Below, piece by piece: positions 53,768 to 64,000 of a stretch of DNA of 64,000 bases. Position numbers and translations under genes: made by a program. Source of the stretch: Gerris lacustris (lineage: Eukaryota > Arthropoda > Insecta > Hemiptera > Gerridae); assembly GCA_951217055.1 (NCBI GenBank), contig OX578282.1, positions 12,649,877 to 12,713,876 on the forward strand. Reading direction: 5' to 3'. The stretch's first letter is position 1, and every line of letters starts with the position of its first letter. Below the pieces are notes generated by a model. That model was not told the origin of the DNA, did no database searches, and saw nothing but the letters and a program-made list of their open reading frames with translations.

Positions 53768-54348
53768 TTTTATCTACTATTGATACGAAATATAAACATT
53801 TTATCTTTGTTTAGATGCGTAGAAAGTGATTCTTTACGTACTTGTATTCATTGCGCATGCGCGTCTCATAATACTGTAGAATTCCTTTTTTTTACCGCCT
53901 TAGGGTGGTAAAAAAGAAAAATTCTTCACCTTTAAGCACGATTAGCGAGTTTGTTTACATTTAAGAAAACCAATATGCTGTTTGTTTAATTAAAGTAACT
54001 GTTCATATCGAGTTTTTAGTGAAAAACAATGAGTGATTTAAGTGATTATGACGAAATTGAGGAGAATAATACCCCTCCCGAAATAATTATTTGGCACAAA
54101 ATACAACTAATAAATTAATTTCATCTTTATCAAACGAGAAATACGAACTTACATACAGGAAGTTTATTTTTTTCTATATTTATTATTAAAATCTAACAAT
54201 CGTAGATAATGCACGCTACAACGCAACTCGTGTGAAAACTGAATTTTGCTTTGCTCGTGTGGTTTTACTACCCTCACTCTCGCTCGGGTTCAAACTCCAC
54301 ACTCGCATGTAAAATGCTAGTTCTGCACTAGACGCGTAATGTACTATA
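53768..54348 (+). mobile_element. Crypton-like non-autonomous element, copy 3
   Basis: Same ends as 26374-26962. ATG at 54030 opens MSDLSDYDEIEENNTPPEII, after which the frame is lost by a deletion compared with copies 1 and 2. The central hairpin (53880-53930) is decayed. It is the most diverged copy. Confidence 0.6.
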
Positions 54349-54354
54349 ACGAGG

Positions 54355-54585
54355 AAGAAGAAAGAGTGAGTAAAAATCTGAAATTTCATCAAAATCTGAC
54401 GAGTAGTATTAAAGATATAGGTACGATATAGGTAGATATGTTGGTTCACAAAAAAAATCATGCTGTCTCTCCAAAAATGATCTCTTGACGAATTTTTGAA
54501 TTCGAAGACATAACTATAACTGGTTCTGCATAGTGATCACAATGTGTCCATTACCTTTAGTAAGCTCGGAAGCAAAAATATATAT
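54355..54585 (-). mobile_element. Partial GCTTCCGAGC family copy
   Basis: 'gaaatttcatcaaaatctga', 'atttttgaattcgaagacat' and 'tttagtaagctcggaagc' match the family in inverted orientation. The other end is missing. Confidence 0.55.
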
Positions 54586-55939
54586 TTTACACAATAAATG
54601 ATATGAAATTGATGCTTCTAACAATAAAATTTACATTTTAAAAATACATAAAATTACATCATTGGTATGCTGGGAAAATTTTACTTAAAAATATATTATT
54701 TGATGTTTAACATAAAAATCTTATACATCATCAGTAAACAGCATTAAAACAGTTTTAATAATTTATACTTAACTTTGGTCTTGCAGACATAATTAATCTG
54801 ATAATAAATTTCCTTAGCTTCAATTCATTTTTATTCAGCTGCTTATTTATTTATTTATATCAGCTATATTTATTTATTTTATTTATAAAATGTTTTCGAA
54901 AGTAGCATATTTTTTTAATAAAGTAGTAGAAAATAAAACTAAAATAAATATTTATAAACATCCTGGTAGGTAACGTTAAATAGAAATATCACAATTATAA
55001 CAGCAAATAACTTAAAATCAACATAGTTTTATACATGCTTTATTTAACTTGCTTTAATTATTTTGTCCGACTTCAATTTTACCCAATTCCCGACTACCTA
55101 GAAAGCTAAAACTTGAATGGAATATTTATTTCCCAAGACAATACCAAAATCTGTATTAGTTAAAAAAATCAGTTTTTCATTAGTTTTACCGAAGCATGTC
55201 ATTAATTTATTTTCCAAAATGGTGGTTATTTTCTAAAAGGTTCTCCTCAAACTTTCAGAACTATTTTTTTTTTTCGTCTATGTTAAATATCAAGCTTTCC
55301 TATTGTTAGTGCAAAAACTTCTTCATTACATTTCCTATGCAAATTTGAATTACTAACTTGAGAATGCAATTGATAGTGAAATGCTAAAAAAAAAGTTTTT
55401 GGTGAAACAATACTTTTCGAATACAATACTTTTAGGAAAAGTAATAACAATCAGGAGGGAGTTCGGAATAAAATATTCTTTTCATCTTCATTTCAACCAT
55501 TTTCCATCTTAATATTGACGATAAAACACAACAGACGCCTGCTGAATCTAGTGCAACTGTTACAAACTTTATCATTAATCACAGTTCAAAGAAGGCCTAA
55601 TATAAAATTCATAGTTAAAAAAAGTCTTGAGCTTACAAAATCCCTTTTGAAAAACAGTTAAAATATATGATTTGTATTTAAAAAACTACTGAAAATTAAA
55701 TTTTTTTATCCTTGTAAGCCCAAATAAGTGACTTTCAGTGACTTTTTTTGAAATAAGTGACAAAAAAGTGACTCTTGTCAAAATAAGTGACTTTTAGTGA
55801 CTTTCAGTGACTCACTACAAGCCCTGTTTTCATTTAAATAACGTAACTCTACTTTTTCCACATTCAGGCACTGACGATGGCCTTATGAAGACTGAAAGCT
55901 GCTTTGTGATTAAAAATAAACAAATTAGCCAGTATAAGG
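54586..55939. other. AT-rich intergenic sequence, nothing recognised
   Basis: Near 55733-55815 'agtgactttcagtgac' and 'aaataagtgac' repeat four to five times, a small irregular tandem. At 55866-55890 'cactgacgatggccttatga' resembles LINE 3'-end phrases. No coding region. Confidence 0.4.
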
Positions 55940-56333
55940 CTTGAGGTAGCGTATCTGGTATCATGCATAGAAATGGAAAAACTGACAAATATCAAGACAC
56001 ATATAATTAAAGTGTTTCTTTATATTGATAAAAATTGTATTATTTATAGATACTTTTTCATTTCATGGTCTCTCGAAAAACCTGATACGCTACATAAAAC
56101 CCCAGTTAATCTACGACAGATAAATACGCCCAAGATTCGCAAAATCGGCCTTTATACAGCTGTGTCTTAAAATAGAGGACTGAAGATGAAAAATGTATTA
56201 AGAGAAAACTTATGAAATAAAAAAGTATCCATAATTGATCCATTTTTGATCAATCTACAGAAAAGACTTTTATTATATATGTGCCTGATATTTTCATTTC
56301 TATACATGATGCCCCAGATACGCTACCTCAACC
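55940..56333. mobile_element. TIR element, TTGAGGTAGCGTATCTGG ends
   Basis: Left GAGGTAGCGTATCTGGTATCATGCATAGAAAT region (55945-55975) is matched inversely by 'atttctatacatgatgcccc' and 'agatacgctacctcaa' (56296-56331). Two interior frames of 60-65 codons show no recognisable domain. A TC1-like or other DNA MITE is possible. Confidence 0.55.
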
Positions 56334-56782
56334 CCGGCTTTATATTTAAATATTTATTTTTCTCTTATCTACTAAAACGTGTTTATTATGTGATTCACTC
56401 TAATCTTCTAAATTACTCTGCTGGATGAATTGTCTTCTTTTTCTTAAAGGTTATTTAAAGCTCGATTTCCTCTATTTCTATAAAAACACTGATTCTCTTA
56501 CAACTTTTAAATCTTCTCCCAGTTTAATCTTATCATTACACTCGAACAAGCTGTTTTCCTAAAAAATAAGACCGTTTCAGATTAATCACTAAAGTTTTTT
56601 TTTGAGAATTTTGCACTTTTCATTTCTAACTTTCAGATAGTTTCTTTCACAAACTAACAAACTATTCGTATAAACTCAATAGAAGTTTTAATTCAAACAG
56701 ATTTATTATTTTATTTACATACGGCAGCATATAAAAAGTATACATTGCTCTTCTAGCCGTATATAAAAACTATTTGAGAATA
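56334..56782. other. Intergenic sequence, nothing recognised
   Basis: AT-rich with no termini. Confidence 0.45.
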
Positions 56783-57955
56783 TAATTTTAATTGAGTTAG
56801 AAGCGAATTTCTCCAAATATCAGATAAAGCCAACATTAGGGTTTTTAAAATTTAGGTGTTACAAAAAATAGAAGCTTAAAGAACTTTTGTTTTAATGTGC
56901 TTTAATTTTTAACATGGGCTTCATGACAATGTGATCAATTTTGTAAGATAATTTGTTTTACATAACATTTTTGTTACATGTAACATTTGGCTTGGTATAC
57001 TTAACCCTTAAATGCTAATGGTAGTCGAATCGACGAGCACAGTTTGAACCTTAACCTTTTACGCTCGTATGCGATGGTGATGGGTACCCTATCCTTCTGC
57101 AGTGCTTGCACTCGTTTGTAACACACCTGCTAGTGTAGCGGTAGTAGTCGTTTTGAGCATACACTCGTTTTCTGGCAAATTCCCGTCAAAGCTACTTCGT
57201 CGAATCGACTAACGTTTAGTAATAGACGTAGGGAATTAATTGGTCCACCAATGGCCGATAATCTGGGGCCTGGAGCACTTAGCAAAGGGCCTAGGGCTTT
57301 TGGCCTGGGGCATGGGACCTGGTAAATTAATGTTCACTCAATTTCAGATTCTTCTGATGTCCCAATTAAGTTATTTGTCATCAAATGTTTGTATATCTTA
57401 CCAAAAGATTTAATAATGAGTTCTTAATAGTTTTCTCTTTATAAAAGTGTAGTTTCAACCAAAAAAAATGTATTTTTTGCATATGTTAGTCGAATCGACG
57501 AAGGTTTAGTAATACCAGCCATCCAATTACCATTAGCATTTAAGGGTTAATAACTATAAGACTTATTATGATTGAAATGTCTAATGCTTTTTAACTGGAA
57601 GTAACTTCTTTGAAGGTCCCGACTTAATTATAATTGAGTTAGAAGCGAAATTAGTACACTATTGTTCTCCTTAAATATCAGATAAAGCCAACATTAGGGT
57701 TTCTAAAATTCAGGTGTTACAAAGAATAGGAGCTTAAAGAATTACAACTTTTCTTTTAAAAATTTATTCAAATGTTAACATGGGCTTGAAAACAATGTGA
57801 TATATTTTTAAGATATTTTGTTTTACATATAAGTTTTTTACTAGTTACAATTGGCTCAGATATACACTTGTAATAGTTACAAGTATTATTATGATGGTAA
57901 TGTCGAATGCTTTTTAAGTAGAAGTAAATTTTATGAAGGTTCAGACTTAATTTAA
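56783..57955 (+). repeat. ~310-bp tandem duplication, first copy split by a piggyBac-like MITE
   Basis: The unit 'aattgagttagaagcgaa' ... 'cagataaagccaacattagg' ... 'ttggct' ... 'gaatgctttttaa..agaagtaa' occurs at 56787-57631 (minus the insert) and at 57632-57955. The insert 57005-57546 lies only in the first copy, so it arrived after duplication or was not duplicated. Confidence 0.75.
57005..57546. mobile_element. piggyBac-like MITE, 542 bp, TTAA target duplication
   Basis: TTAA (57001-57004) | CCCTTAAATGCTAATGG ... CCATTAGCATTTAAGGG | TTAA (57547-57550): perfect 17-base inverted ends with TTAA on both sides. Next to each end is TAGTCGAATCGACGA, also present in the middle (57198). The ends differ from the 37567 element, so it is another piggyBac-type family. 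No transposase. Confidence 0.85.
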
Positions 57956-58007
57956 AATTTCATAATTTAACCATTTTTTGATGCAGTCCCCTTTAATTTT
58001 CAATTTA

Positions 58008-58394
58008 AGATATTTCTATGTAAGGTCTTCAGGGGTATAAAAACCAACTACGTTTTTTTGGCAATATTTCGTCAATTCGTCAAGATTTTCTCACACACAA
58101 TTTATTATATACATGAGTCATGAGCAAAGATTGAACTATGACTCTCGAAAGAGTGTGTGAGAGAAATTAATTTTAATTTAAATAACTTTATGGAATTTCT
58201 TAATGACGGAATTAAGAGTGGGATATGGAAATATGTATCCCCTTTCTAATTGACTACCTGACTAATAAATTTAATTCTCGCACAATTGTAAATAAGTATT
58301 ATGCTTGAAAGTGCCCTAAAATAAGGACGAAATATTACCGAAAAAACGTAGTTGGTTTTTATACCCCTGAAGACCTTACATAGAAATATCTTAA
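58008..58394. mobile_element. TIR element, ~60-bp inverted ends
   Basis: 'atatttctatgtaaggtctt', 'caggggtataaaaaccaact' and 'acgtttttttggcaatattt' on the left are inverted at 58337-58394 ('aatattaccgaaaaaacgta' and on). The interior is AT-rich and non-coding. Confidence 0.8.
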
Positions 58395-58449
58395 ATCATA
58401 ATTATATTTTTTGTGTTAGAATATTGCTTAAATATTATTTATTTGTTAT

Positions 58450-59060
58450 ATATTTAAATATTTTTATCTCCAGTAGGAAGAAAAAGTTATGATTTTGGAT
58501 TAGTTTAGAGGGACTAAAGTAAGTATTTTCTTCCCTGAACTCAAAAGTAGGGAGATAAAGTAAAAGTACGGCAAAAATGTAAGGATTGCCAACTTATTTA
58601 TGTCATAAATAGTAGAAAATGAATGGCTAATCTAATGAAGTTGTCGAAATCAGGTTGGCGACACTGCTATTTCGACTTTGTTTTTCATTGTTTATAACCT
58701 GTATCTAAATAACCTTCTATTTGAGTTTAATTCCAATTCTTATTTGGTTTTAATATTGAATCTTTTATATCTGCTATTAAAAGTGCTAATAATTAATGTT
58801 ATTTATTAAAAATGATAAATAAAAACTGTGCAATGGATGCAAATGTGTATTTTCTCCCTACGGGAGATAAAATATTGTATGTACCTCGTGAGTAAAGTGC
58901 CATTATTTCCCTCGCGATAATTATCTCCCTCGGATGCACCTCGGGAGCTAATTAGCGTTATTCCCTCGGTTGCGCCTCGAGAATCAAAAACTGCAATTCC
59001 CTCGGCTTCGCCTCGGGATTTAGAGACCATGGTTCCTTCGGCTTCGCCTCAAAAACCAAC
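58450..59060 (-). repeat. CCGAGGCGAAGCCGAGG family, region 2
   Basis: Inverted counterpart of 46885-47480: 'ccagtaggaagaaaaa', 'gaatggctaatctaatgaag', 'aggttggcgacactgct', then 'gggagataaaatattgtatg'. From 58920 to 59050 five spaced palindromes (CCTCGG.TGCGCCTCG.GG forms) follow, against three at 46.9 kb, so the palindrome number varies. Confidence 0.75.
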
Positions 59061-59500
59061 TTTTTCGCTAAGGGAATAATGGCTTACTTTACTCCCTAGA
59101 TGCATAAATAACTATAATAATTTTAAAGCTTTATATCCGATCTGACCTCCCAATGTCGGGTTCAAACCCCCTCGGCCCAAAATTCCGGTTGTATAAACCG
59201 TGTTCCTGGTCACGTTTTAGAGGAAAGGGGAGGGGGGTATTTGGTAGGGCTGTCGGATTGAAATTCCAACCGACTTACAGAAAACGGTGGCGGGCCTGGC
59301 CTCCACCAATCTACCCAGCAAACCGACAATACAAATTCTCTTGGTAGGACTCGAATTCCCTGCTTCCTGCTTCCTCAAGGAAAAACCAGCGAAAGGGTGG
59401 GCGTTTCTGACTGGATGGAACCGGACCAGGCCGTGTAAATGCAACGCCCTTTAGAGTTAGGGCGGAGGGGAGAAAGAACCAAATATTGTGTGTCAATTAT
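59061..59500. other. GC-rich block of unknown nature
   Basis: 59130-59480 is clearly more GC-rich than anything around it. It contains a tRNA B-box-like GGTTCAAACCCC at 59159 and overlapping frames of 60-75 codons on both strands without recognised domains. No A box at the right distance was found, so a SINE is unproven. Captured or transferred DNA is possible. Confidence 0.4.
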
Positions 59501-60826
59501 AATATTAAGACGAAATCGGCCAACAAATGTACACGTATTTTGTGTATTGTAATATGCGGTCGATACTAAATAGATATGGAATGCGCATGAAAATTTAAGG
59601 GCACAATTTATAGCTCAGCCGTATTTTGAGTTTGGGTTTAATATGAGAGTATTAAACGAGCAGTAAAGCAACGGGTTTAATTTTATGCTTAGAAAAAAGT
59701 AAAATTTAGTAAATTAATTCAGATACCTGTATAGATAAGATATCTATTTGAAGAACAACAAATCAAAATAAACATTTATTTTTATTGGAATAAATGTGGT
59801 TGCCTTATCTTTGCAATTACAAATCATTTCGAGGTGAGTCGACGGCGTCGTCGGAACAGCACTCGATAATAAAAATAATCATTGGTTGTGTATTCTCTTA
59901 TAAAGTTGTCACAATTCCTTACTTTTCTTGAGTGAGATATTCGTTATATAATTGAATAATTTATTCAATAGTTTTTTTACCGTTATTAGAAAACGAAATC
60001 TTTCTACTTTTTTATTATTTTAGTTTATTTATTTTTATTATTAAATTAAATTGTTTTTATAATAAATATCCACATTACACTCTATTTTTGGTCTCACTAG
60101 GAGGTCCGGGTTCGATTTCGGCTAAGGAAACGTGTATATTCGGTTGTAAGTGTCAAATAATATACAGTTAATACAGTGATGGATCTACCCCTCCCACATA
60201 ACTATGGTTGCACAAGAACTTTGGTATCCATGAAAGTAGTTGCGTTGTTCATTAGTTATACAGTATACAAACTTTATAAATAAAAGTTGAAATTATTAAA
60301 TTTGAAATAGTCGATGATATTTTATGCTTTTACAATAGCCTGGTTAAGAGATTATTTTCATGGTACGATGAGAAATTAATATTCCATATATCTTTATTAC
60401 AAAATGTTTGAATTATTATTAAGCCATATTAATAAAAAAAAAACTTGAACAGCGTATAAAAATACTCCATTAGATGCTTATTTAATTATCCCAGTTCCTA
60501 GAATAACAAATATATAAAATGAAATATTGGAAAAAGTATAATCAAATTGTAATTAAAAACTTACTTTTCGAGATACATTATACATACACACAAATATCAA
60601 TACTTTTATACTCGAAGCTAATCTAAATCTATTACCACTATTTATCATACAAAAAACCATTATCAAATAGATAAAATGAATTATGAACTCGAAGCCAACG
60701 TAATCAATTCAGGTCTCATATTATTAAACACGCGATTATGAACGTAAAATAATATTAACTGAGCTGCAAGATCAGATTTATGTTTATCCATTAATTTGTC
60801 CATTAATTTGTTAACTGTCATATTTC
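59501..60826. repeat. Intergenic; outer-arm relic of the 14.8-kb palindrome at 59690-59870
   Basis: 59690-59870 ('tagtaaattaattcagatac', 'aacaacaaatcaaaataaac', 'ggaataaatgtggttgcctt', 'atcatttcgaggtga') matches the outer arm at 14790-14940. At 60107 'ggtccgggttcgatttcggc' is another B-box-like sequence. The remainder is AT-rich. Confidence 0.5.
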
Positions 60827-61366
60827 ACAATTTGTGTTAGTGAGAGATACCAAGGGATGTGCCATGCAAGCATGACACATAGGAACTGTTCCAACATCAG
60901 ACATTACGTCACAATGGTGTTGGCTCGGCATTACGCCATGTCCTGCATCGTTTCGTCGCGTACGACTCATCAGGGACCCGACGATGCCCATCCAACTCTG
61001 GTCCTATACCAAATCAAGAAGATCATCATTGGTGTCTCTCACTAACACAAATTGTGTACTTTATGGCAGTGTGCAAAAACACGGTATTATACATTGCTGA
61101 TGTGTTTTGCCAGCCAAGCAAGAATAGCGGTGTGAGAGCACGCTCGTCTCTGATAAAGCCCTATATCTGATCTTCTTGATTTGGTATAGTTCCAGATTTG
61201 GGTGGGCATCGTCGGGTCCCTGATGAGTCGGACGCGACGAAACGATGCAGGACATGGCGTAATGCCGAGCCAACATCATTGTGACGTAATGTCTGATGTT
61301 GGAACAGTTCCTATGTGTCATGCTTGCGTGGCACATCCCTTGGTGTCTCTCACTAACACAAATTGT
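60827..61366. mobile_element. Foldback element, ~195-bp arms, related to 10285-10690
   Basis: Left arm 60827-61026 (CACAATTTGTGTTAGTGAGA ... 'aaatcaagaagatca') and right arm 61174-61366 (inverse) enclose a 147-base loop that itself starts with a terminus-like 'ggtgtctctcactaacaca'. A further terminus copy lies at 61340-61411. Frames of 62-127 codons are shadows of the palindrome. Confidence 0.8.
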
Positions 61367-61411
61367 GTACCTTATGGCAGTGTGCAAAAACATGGTATTA
61401 TACATTGTTGA

Positions 61412-61964
61412 TGTGTCATATTTCAACTTGTATTTAAAGTGCAATGAAACTACATACTTATTTACTTAGTTTGACCCTCTTTTACCACTTAGTATTGATT
61501 GAGGATAACCAAAAGGACTTCCTATATGATACTTTCCTATCCTTAAATAGGGATTTACCCTATTGCAGTTACCATCTTCTTAGACCCAGCAGGGTTGACG
61601 TGATATTATCTACCCAAGTTGTTCTTTTTCTCCCTCTAACTCTCATTCCTTTACTTCTTGCTTCTACTACTGTTCAGTAGTACTATAATACAGTGAAAAA
61701 CTACTTTAGGCAACAGTTTTATTTTTCTACCACTTTGTTTTAGATTTATGTTAGCTCTCTATATTTATATAGAGAATTTTTCGATTTGGCCTCGGGGTTT
61801 GATTTTTCAGAACATGAATGGCAAATTTCGACGAAATCTGCCCAGTAGTTTAGGGTCCAAGGTTTAGGCTAATCAGACACGTTTTGTAAAAAACAAAAAC
61901 AAAAAAATAGTTATTTACGCACCAAGGGAGGAAACAAAGTCATTACACCCTGAGCGTTTTTGTC
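61412..61964. mobile_element. Intergenic; partial ~590-bp family at 61780-61900
   Basis: A 78-codon frame at 61444-61680 has no recognisable domain. 61785-61870 ('cggggtttgatttttcagaa', 'gcccagtagtttagggtcca') is a fragment of the 24376 family. Confidence 0.5.
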
Positions 61965-62110
61965 TAAATCCCGAGGCGTAGCCGAGGGAGTTATTTAGTT
62001 GGTTCCTGAGGCGCAGCCGAGGGAGTTAATTATAGCGAGGGTACTATGACTTTTTGCTCCCGCGGTACGTACAAGATTTTTCCTTCAGAAGGGAGGAAAA
62101 CAACACAAAT
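61965..62110 (+). repeat. CCGAGGCGNAGCCGAGG family, region 3
   Basis: Palindromes at 61970-61990 (CCGAGGCGTAGCCGAGGGAG) and 62006-62026. Then 'ttaattatagcgagggtact', 'gcggtacgtacaagattttt' and 'ttcagaagggaggaaaa', diverged equivalents of the 46.9-kb region. The 62.6-62.8 kb sequence ('ggcaacactga', 'ctccctataaactag') may be its far part. Confidence 0.6.
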
Positions 62111-62821
62111 AAACCTAAGATTACGATTTATCGATTTATTTAGGTATTAAAAACTAAGTTTACAAATTGTTATTCCTTTAATTTGTTCAACTACTTTTAA
62201 AAACAAAAAAAAAGGAAAGTTTTATAACATCTTATTGTAAAAAAATAATGTAAAAATGTGCAATTCATCAATTCCAACTGTTTTCTTTAATTTCTATAAT
62301 AACTTTCAATAACTATGTAATTATAATAATAATTCAAATGTTTATTAAAACTACAAAATGACTAACTAAAACTGAATAATATTTAATTTATTTGTGTTTA
62401 TCTCTAAAATACGAGAAATCAAAATAATAAATATAACCTGATTAGACGTAACCTACCTCTTTTCTATAAGCTTTGTTTAAACTCAGTTATAAAGTCATAC
62501 GACATTTTAAAATGACGATAAAAATTAAAGTATCACGGCAATCAAAAATACATGTTATTTAAACTCTCCAATATTTAAAGAAAAGCAATTAACCTGTCGA
62601 GTCATTGAGTTAAAAAAAAACTGCTACTAGTTACGAAAGCAGGCAACACTGATTTTTTTAAGAATAATAAGTTGGCTCTACTGTTACTTTTCATCACGAT
62701 TTTTACTTTCCGCCACGATTTTCACTACTAGGCTTTAATGGGATGCTTTCCTCCCTATAAACTAGGGTGGAAAGTTAATGTTTCCTCCCTTCTGGAAGAA
62801 ATAGTATATTATGTTACAAGG
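62111..62821. other. AT-rich intergenic sequence, nothing recognised
   Basis: No frames; see neighbouring entry for a possible repeat tail at 62640-62800. Confidence 0.4.
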
Positions 62822-63420
62822 CTGTGAAGTGAGTTTTTTCTTTACCGCGGCAATTACATTTACTGTCGAGCGAAGCGAGACAGTAAATATTGCCAAGGTA
62901 AAGAAAAAACACTTCAAAGTCGCGTAGCATATGCTATTTTTTCCGAGGTAGCAGACAATGAAAAAACATTAAATATTAATCACTAATCAATATATAATAA
63001 TAACAAATATTAGTACATACTTATATAAGACTTAAAAAAAGAAACCTTAAAATGAGGTTACACTATAAGAAAAGATAAATAAAACGCATTGACATCTAGC
63101 GGATTTTTATCGTACTAGAAGCATTTCTACAAAGACTGCAGCACAACTAACGGAAGTTTTGACAACTACCCGCCGTAAAGAAAAAATCTTTTAGTGCCTA
63201 GGACGTAAAAGATTTTTTCTTTACAGCTAGGAGTAATGAAAAGATTTTTTAAGTCCACGTAATGAAAAAATGGATTTTAGCTATGTTTTTTAGGCTCTAA
63301 AGTTACTATTTCACAGCCTACCACGGGAAAAAACCATTTTTTTTGGAGTCAGAGGACCTCAAAACGAGTAAATTCATCAAAATCAATTTTTTGCGCCATA
63401 CACAATACTTTCGGTAAACT
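62822..63420. repeat. Cluster of hairpins and short dispersed repeats
   Basis: 62827-62925 is an inverted repeat (GAAGTGAGTTTTTTCTTTAC / GGTAAAGAAAAAACACTTC) around TACTGTCGAGCGAAGCGAGACAGTA. 63172-63231 is another (CCGTAAAGAAAAAATCTTTT / AAAAGATTTTTTCTTTAC). 63248-63326 repeats 26291-26366 inverted. 63330-63420 is a right-end fragment of the 24376 family. These arms share the TTTCTTTAC phrase with the Crypton-like hairpins. Confidence 0.6.
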
Positions 63421-64000
63421 TTTTCCTTGAATTACTGGGAACATTGAGTTGTAATTACTGACAATATATTAAGTAGTTCTTATCTTTGAAGATGATTCTA
63501 AGAGTGGTCAAAATATCGCTGAAGTGAGCTATTAAATTTTACCTTTAGACCCTACCATCAATAAGATTAACGGGAACAAACTGCACTAATTACTGTTATA
63601 TAATTGAAAGGTTATAATTATCCAAGATGAACTTCAGTAGGGAAGAGAAGGCAGTAATTACTGACAGTAAATATGCTTTTCAGCTTGAAGATAACCCAAA
63701 AAATGGGTCGAAATATCGCACAAAAATGAGTTTTTTTTAGTATTTTCTTAAGAACTTACCATCAATTATGGAACGGGTTTTTTTCTTATAAGCATTTTTA
63801 TTTTTTAAGTCATCAAGGGATAAGAAAGAACGGAGCTTAATTTTACTCCGTTCTCTTAGACCTTTACAATCGGATTAAGGGATGATCTATTTATTGGTTG
63901 AAACAATTAAGAGGGTCTAAAAGTGGAGGGGTGAGGGCCAGTTAATATTGTTATGAAGGGGCCTACTGGACTTAGACATGAAAACCTCTTTAGAACGAGT
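63421..64000. other. AT-rich intergenic sequence
   Basis: 'tgaagatgattctaagagtg' + 'gtcaaaatatcgc' (63488-63520) recurs as 'gaagataacccaaaaaatgggtcgaaatatcgc'-like at 63688-63720, a phrase known from LINE 3' tails. No coding part seen. Confidence 0.35.

Noticed and set aside
60100..60130. tRNA B-box-like GGTTCGATTTC
   Set aside because: No A box or foldable cloverleaf upstream; one box alone is weak evidence.
61061..61444. 127-codon frame and its antisense partners
   Set aside because: Shadow frames of an inverted repeat; arms encode mirror sequences.

Overview
This window is nuclear DNA of an AT-rich, repeat-laden animal genome, most probably an insect or other arthropod. It has spliced exons with GT/AG signals, long (TA)n arrays, Jockey- and RTE-type LINE remnants, and hAT, piggyBac, pogo-like and many foldback/MITE elements. 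I see no bacterial, organellar or viral gene organisation. The species cannot be told from sequence alone.

The only host gene I can support is on the + strand. Ten small exons (1709-1802, 6268-6398, 10758-10890, 18930-19122, 23793-23913, 27204-27246, 30053-30154, 30264-30405, 36692-36822, 43147-43206) join with fully compatible phases into 382 codons plus a stop. They encode the C-terminal end of a long coiled-coil protein that I identify as the ciliary transition-zone protein CEP290. The 5' end of the gene lies left of the window. The gene fills at least 41.5 kb, yet only 1,150 bases are coding. A poly(A) signal lies about 230 bases after the stop.

The introns are packed with mobile DNA. 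0-9 kb: two small repeat families, a truncated Jockey-like LINE, an antisense LINE with a damaged reverse transcriptase, MITEs, an RT remnant broken by a 65-bp tandem array, and a pogo-like MITE. 10-19 kb: foldback elements, a ~970-bp palindrome and a MITE cluster with an internal minisatellite. 20-30 kb: a ~72-bp tandem repeat, nested pogo-like DNA, a foldback holding a tRNA-shaped sequence, and a Crypton-like fragment. 30-43 kb: an RTE-type LINE remnant, large foldbacks (one ending 23 bases before an exon), a piggyBac-like element with a transposase N-terminus, and an ~810-bp array of 50-bp units.

Right of the gene (43.2-64 kb) I find no host gene. There is a 1.5-kb foldback with 607-bp arms, a foldback bracketed by (TA)n, a hAT remnant with an 8-bp target-site duplication, a 56-59-bp minisatellite, a tandem duplication split by a piggyBac-like MITE, and three regions of a family carrying the palindromic motif CCGAGGCGNAGCCGAGG. 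Most remaining sequence is AT-rich and unassigned. All homology calls rest on recognised motifs, not on searches.
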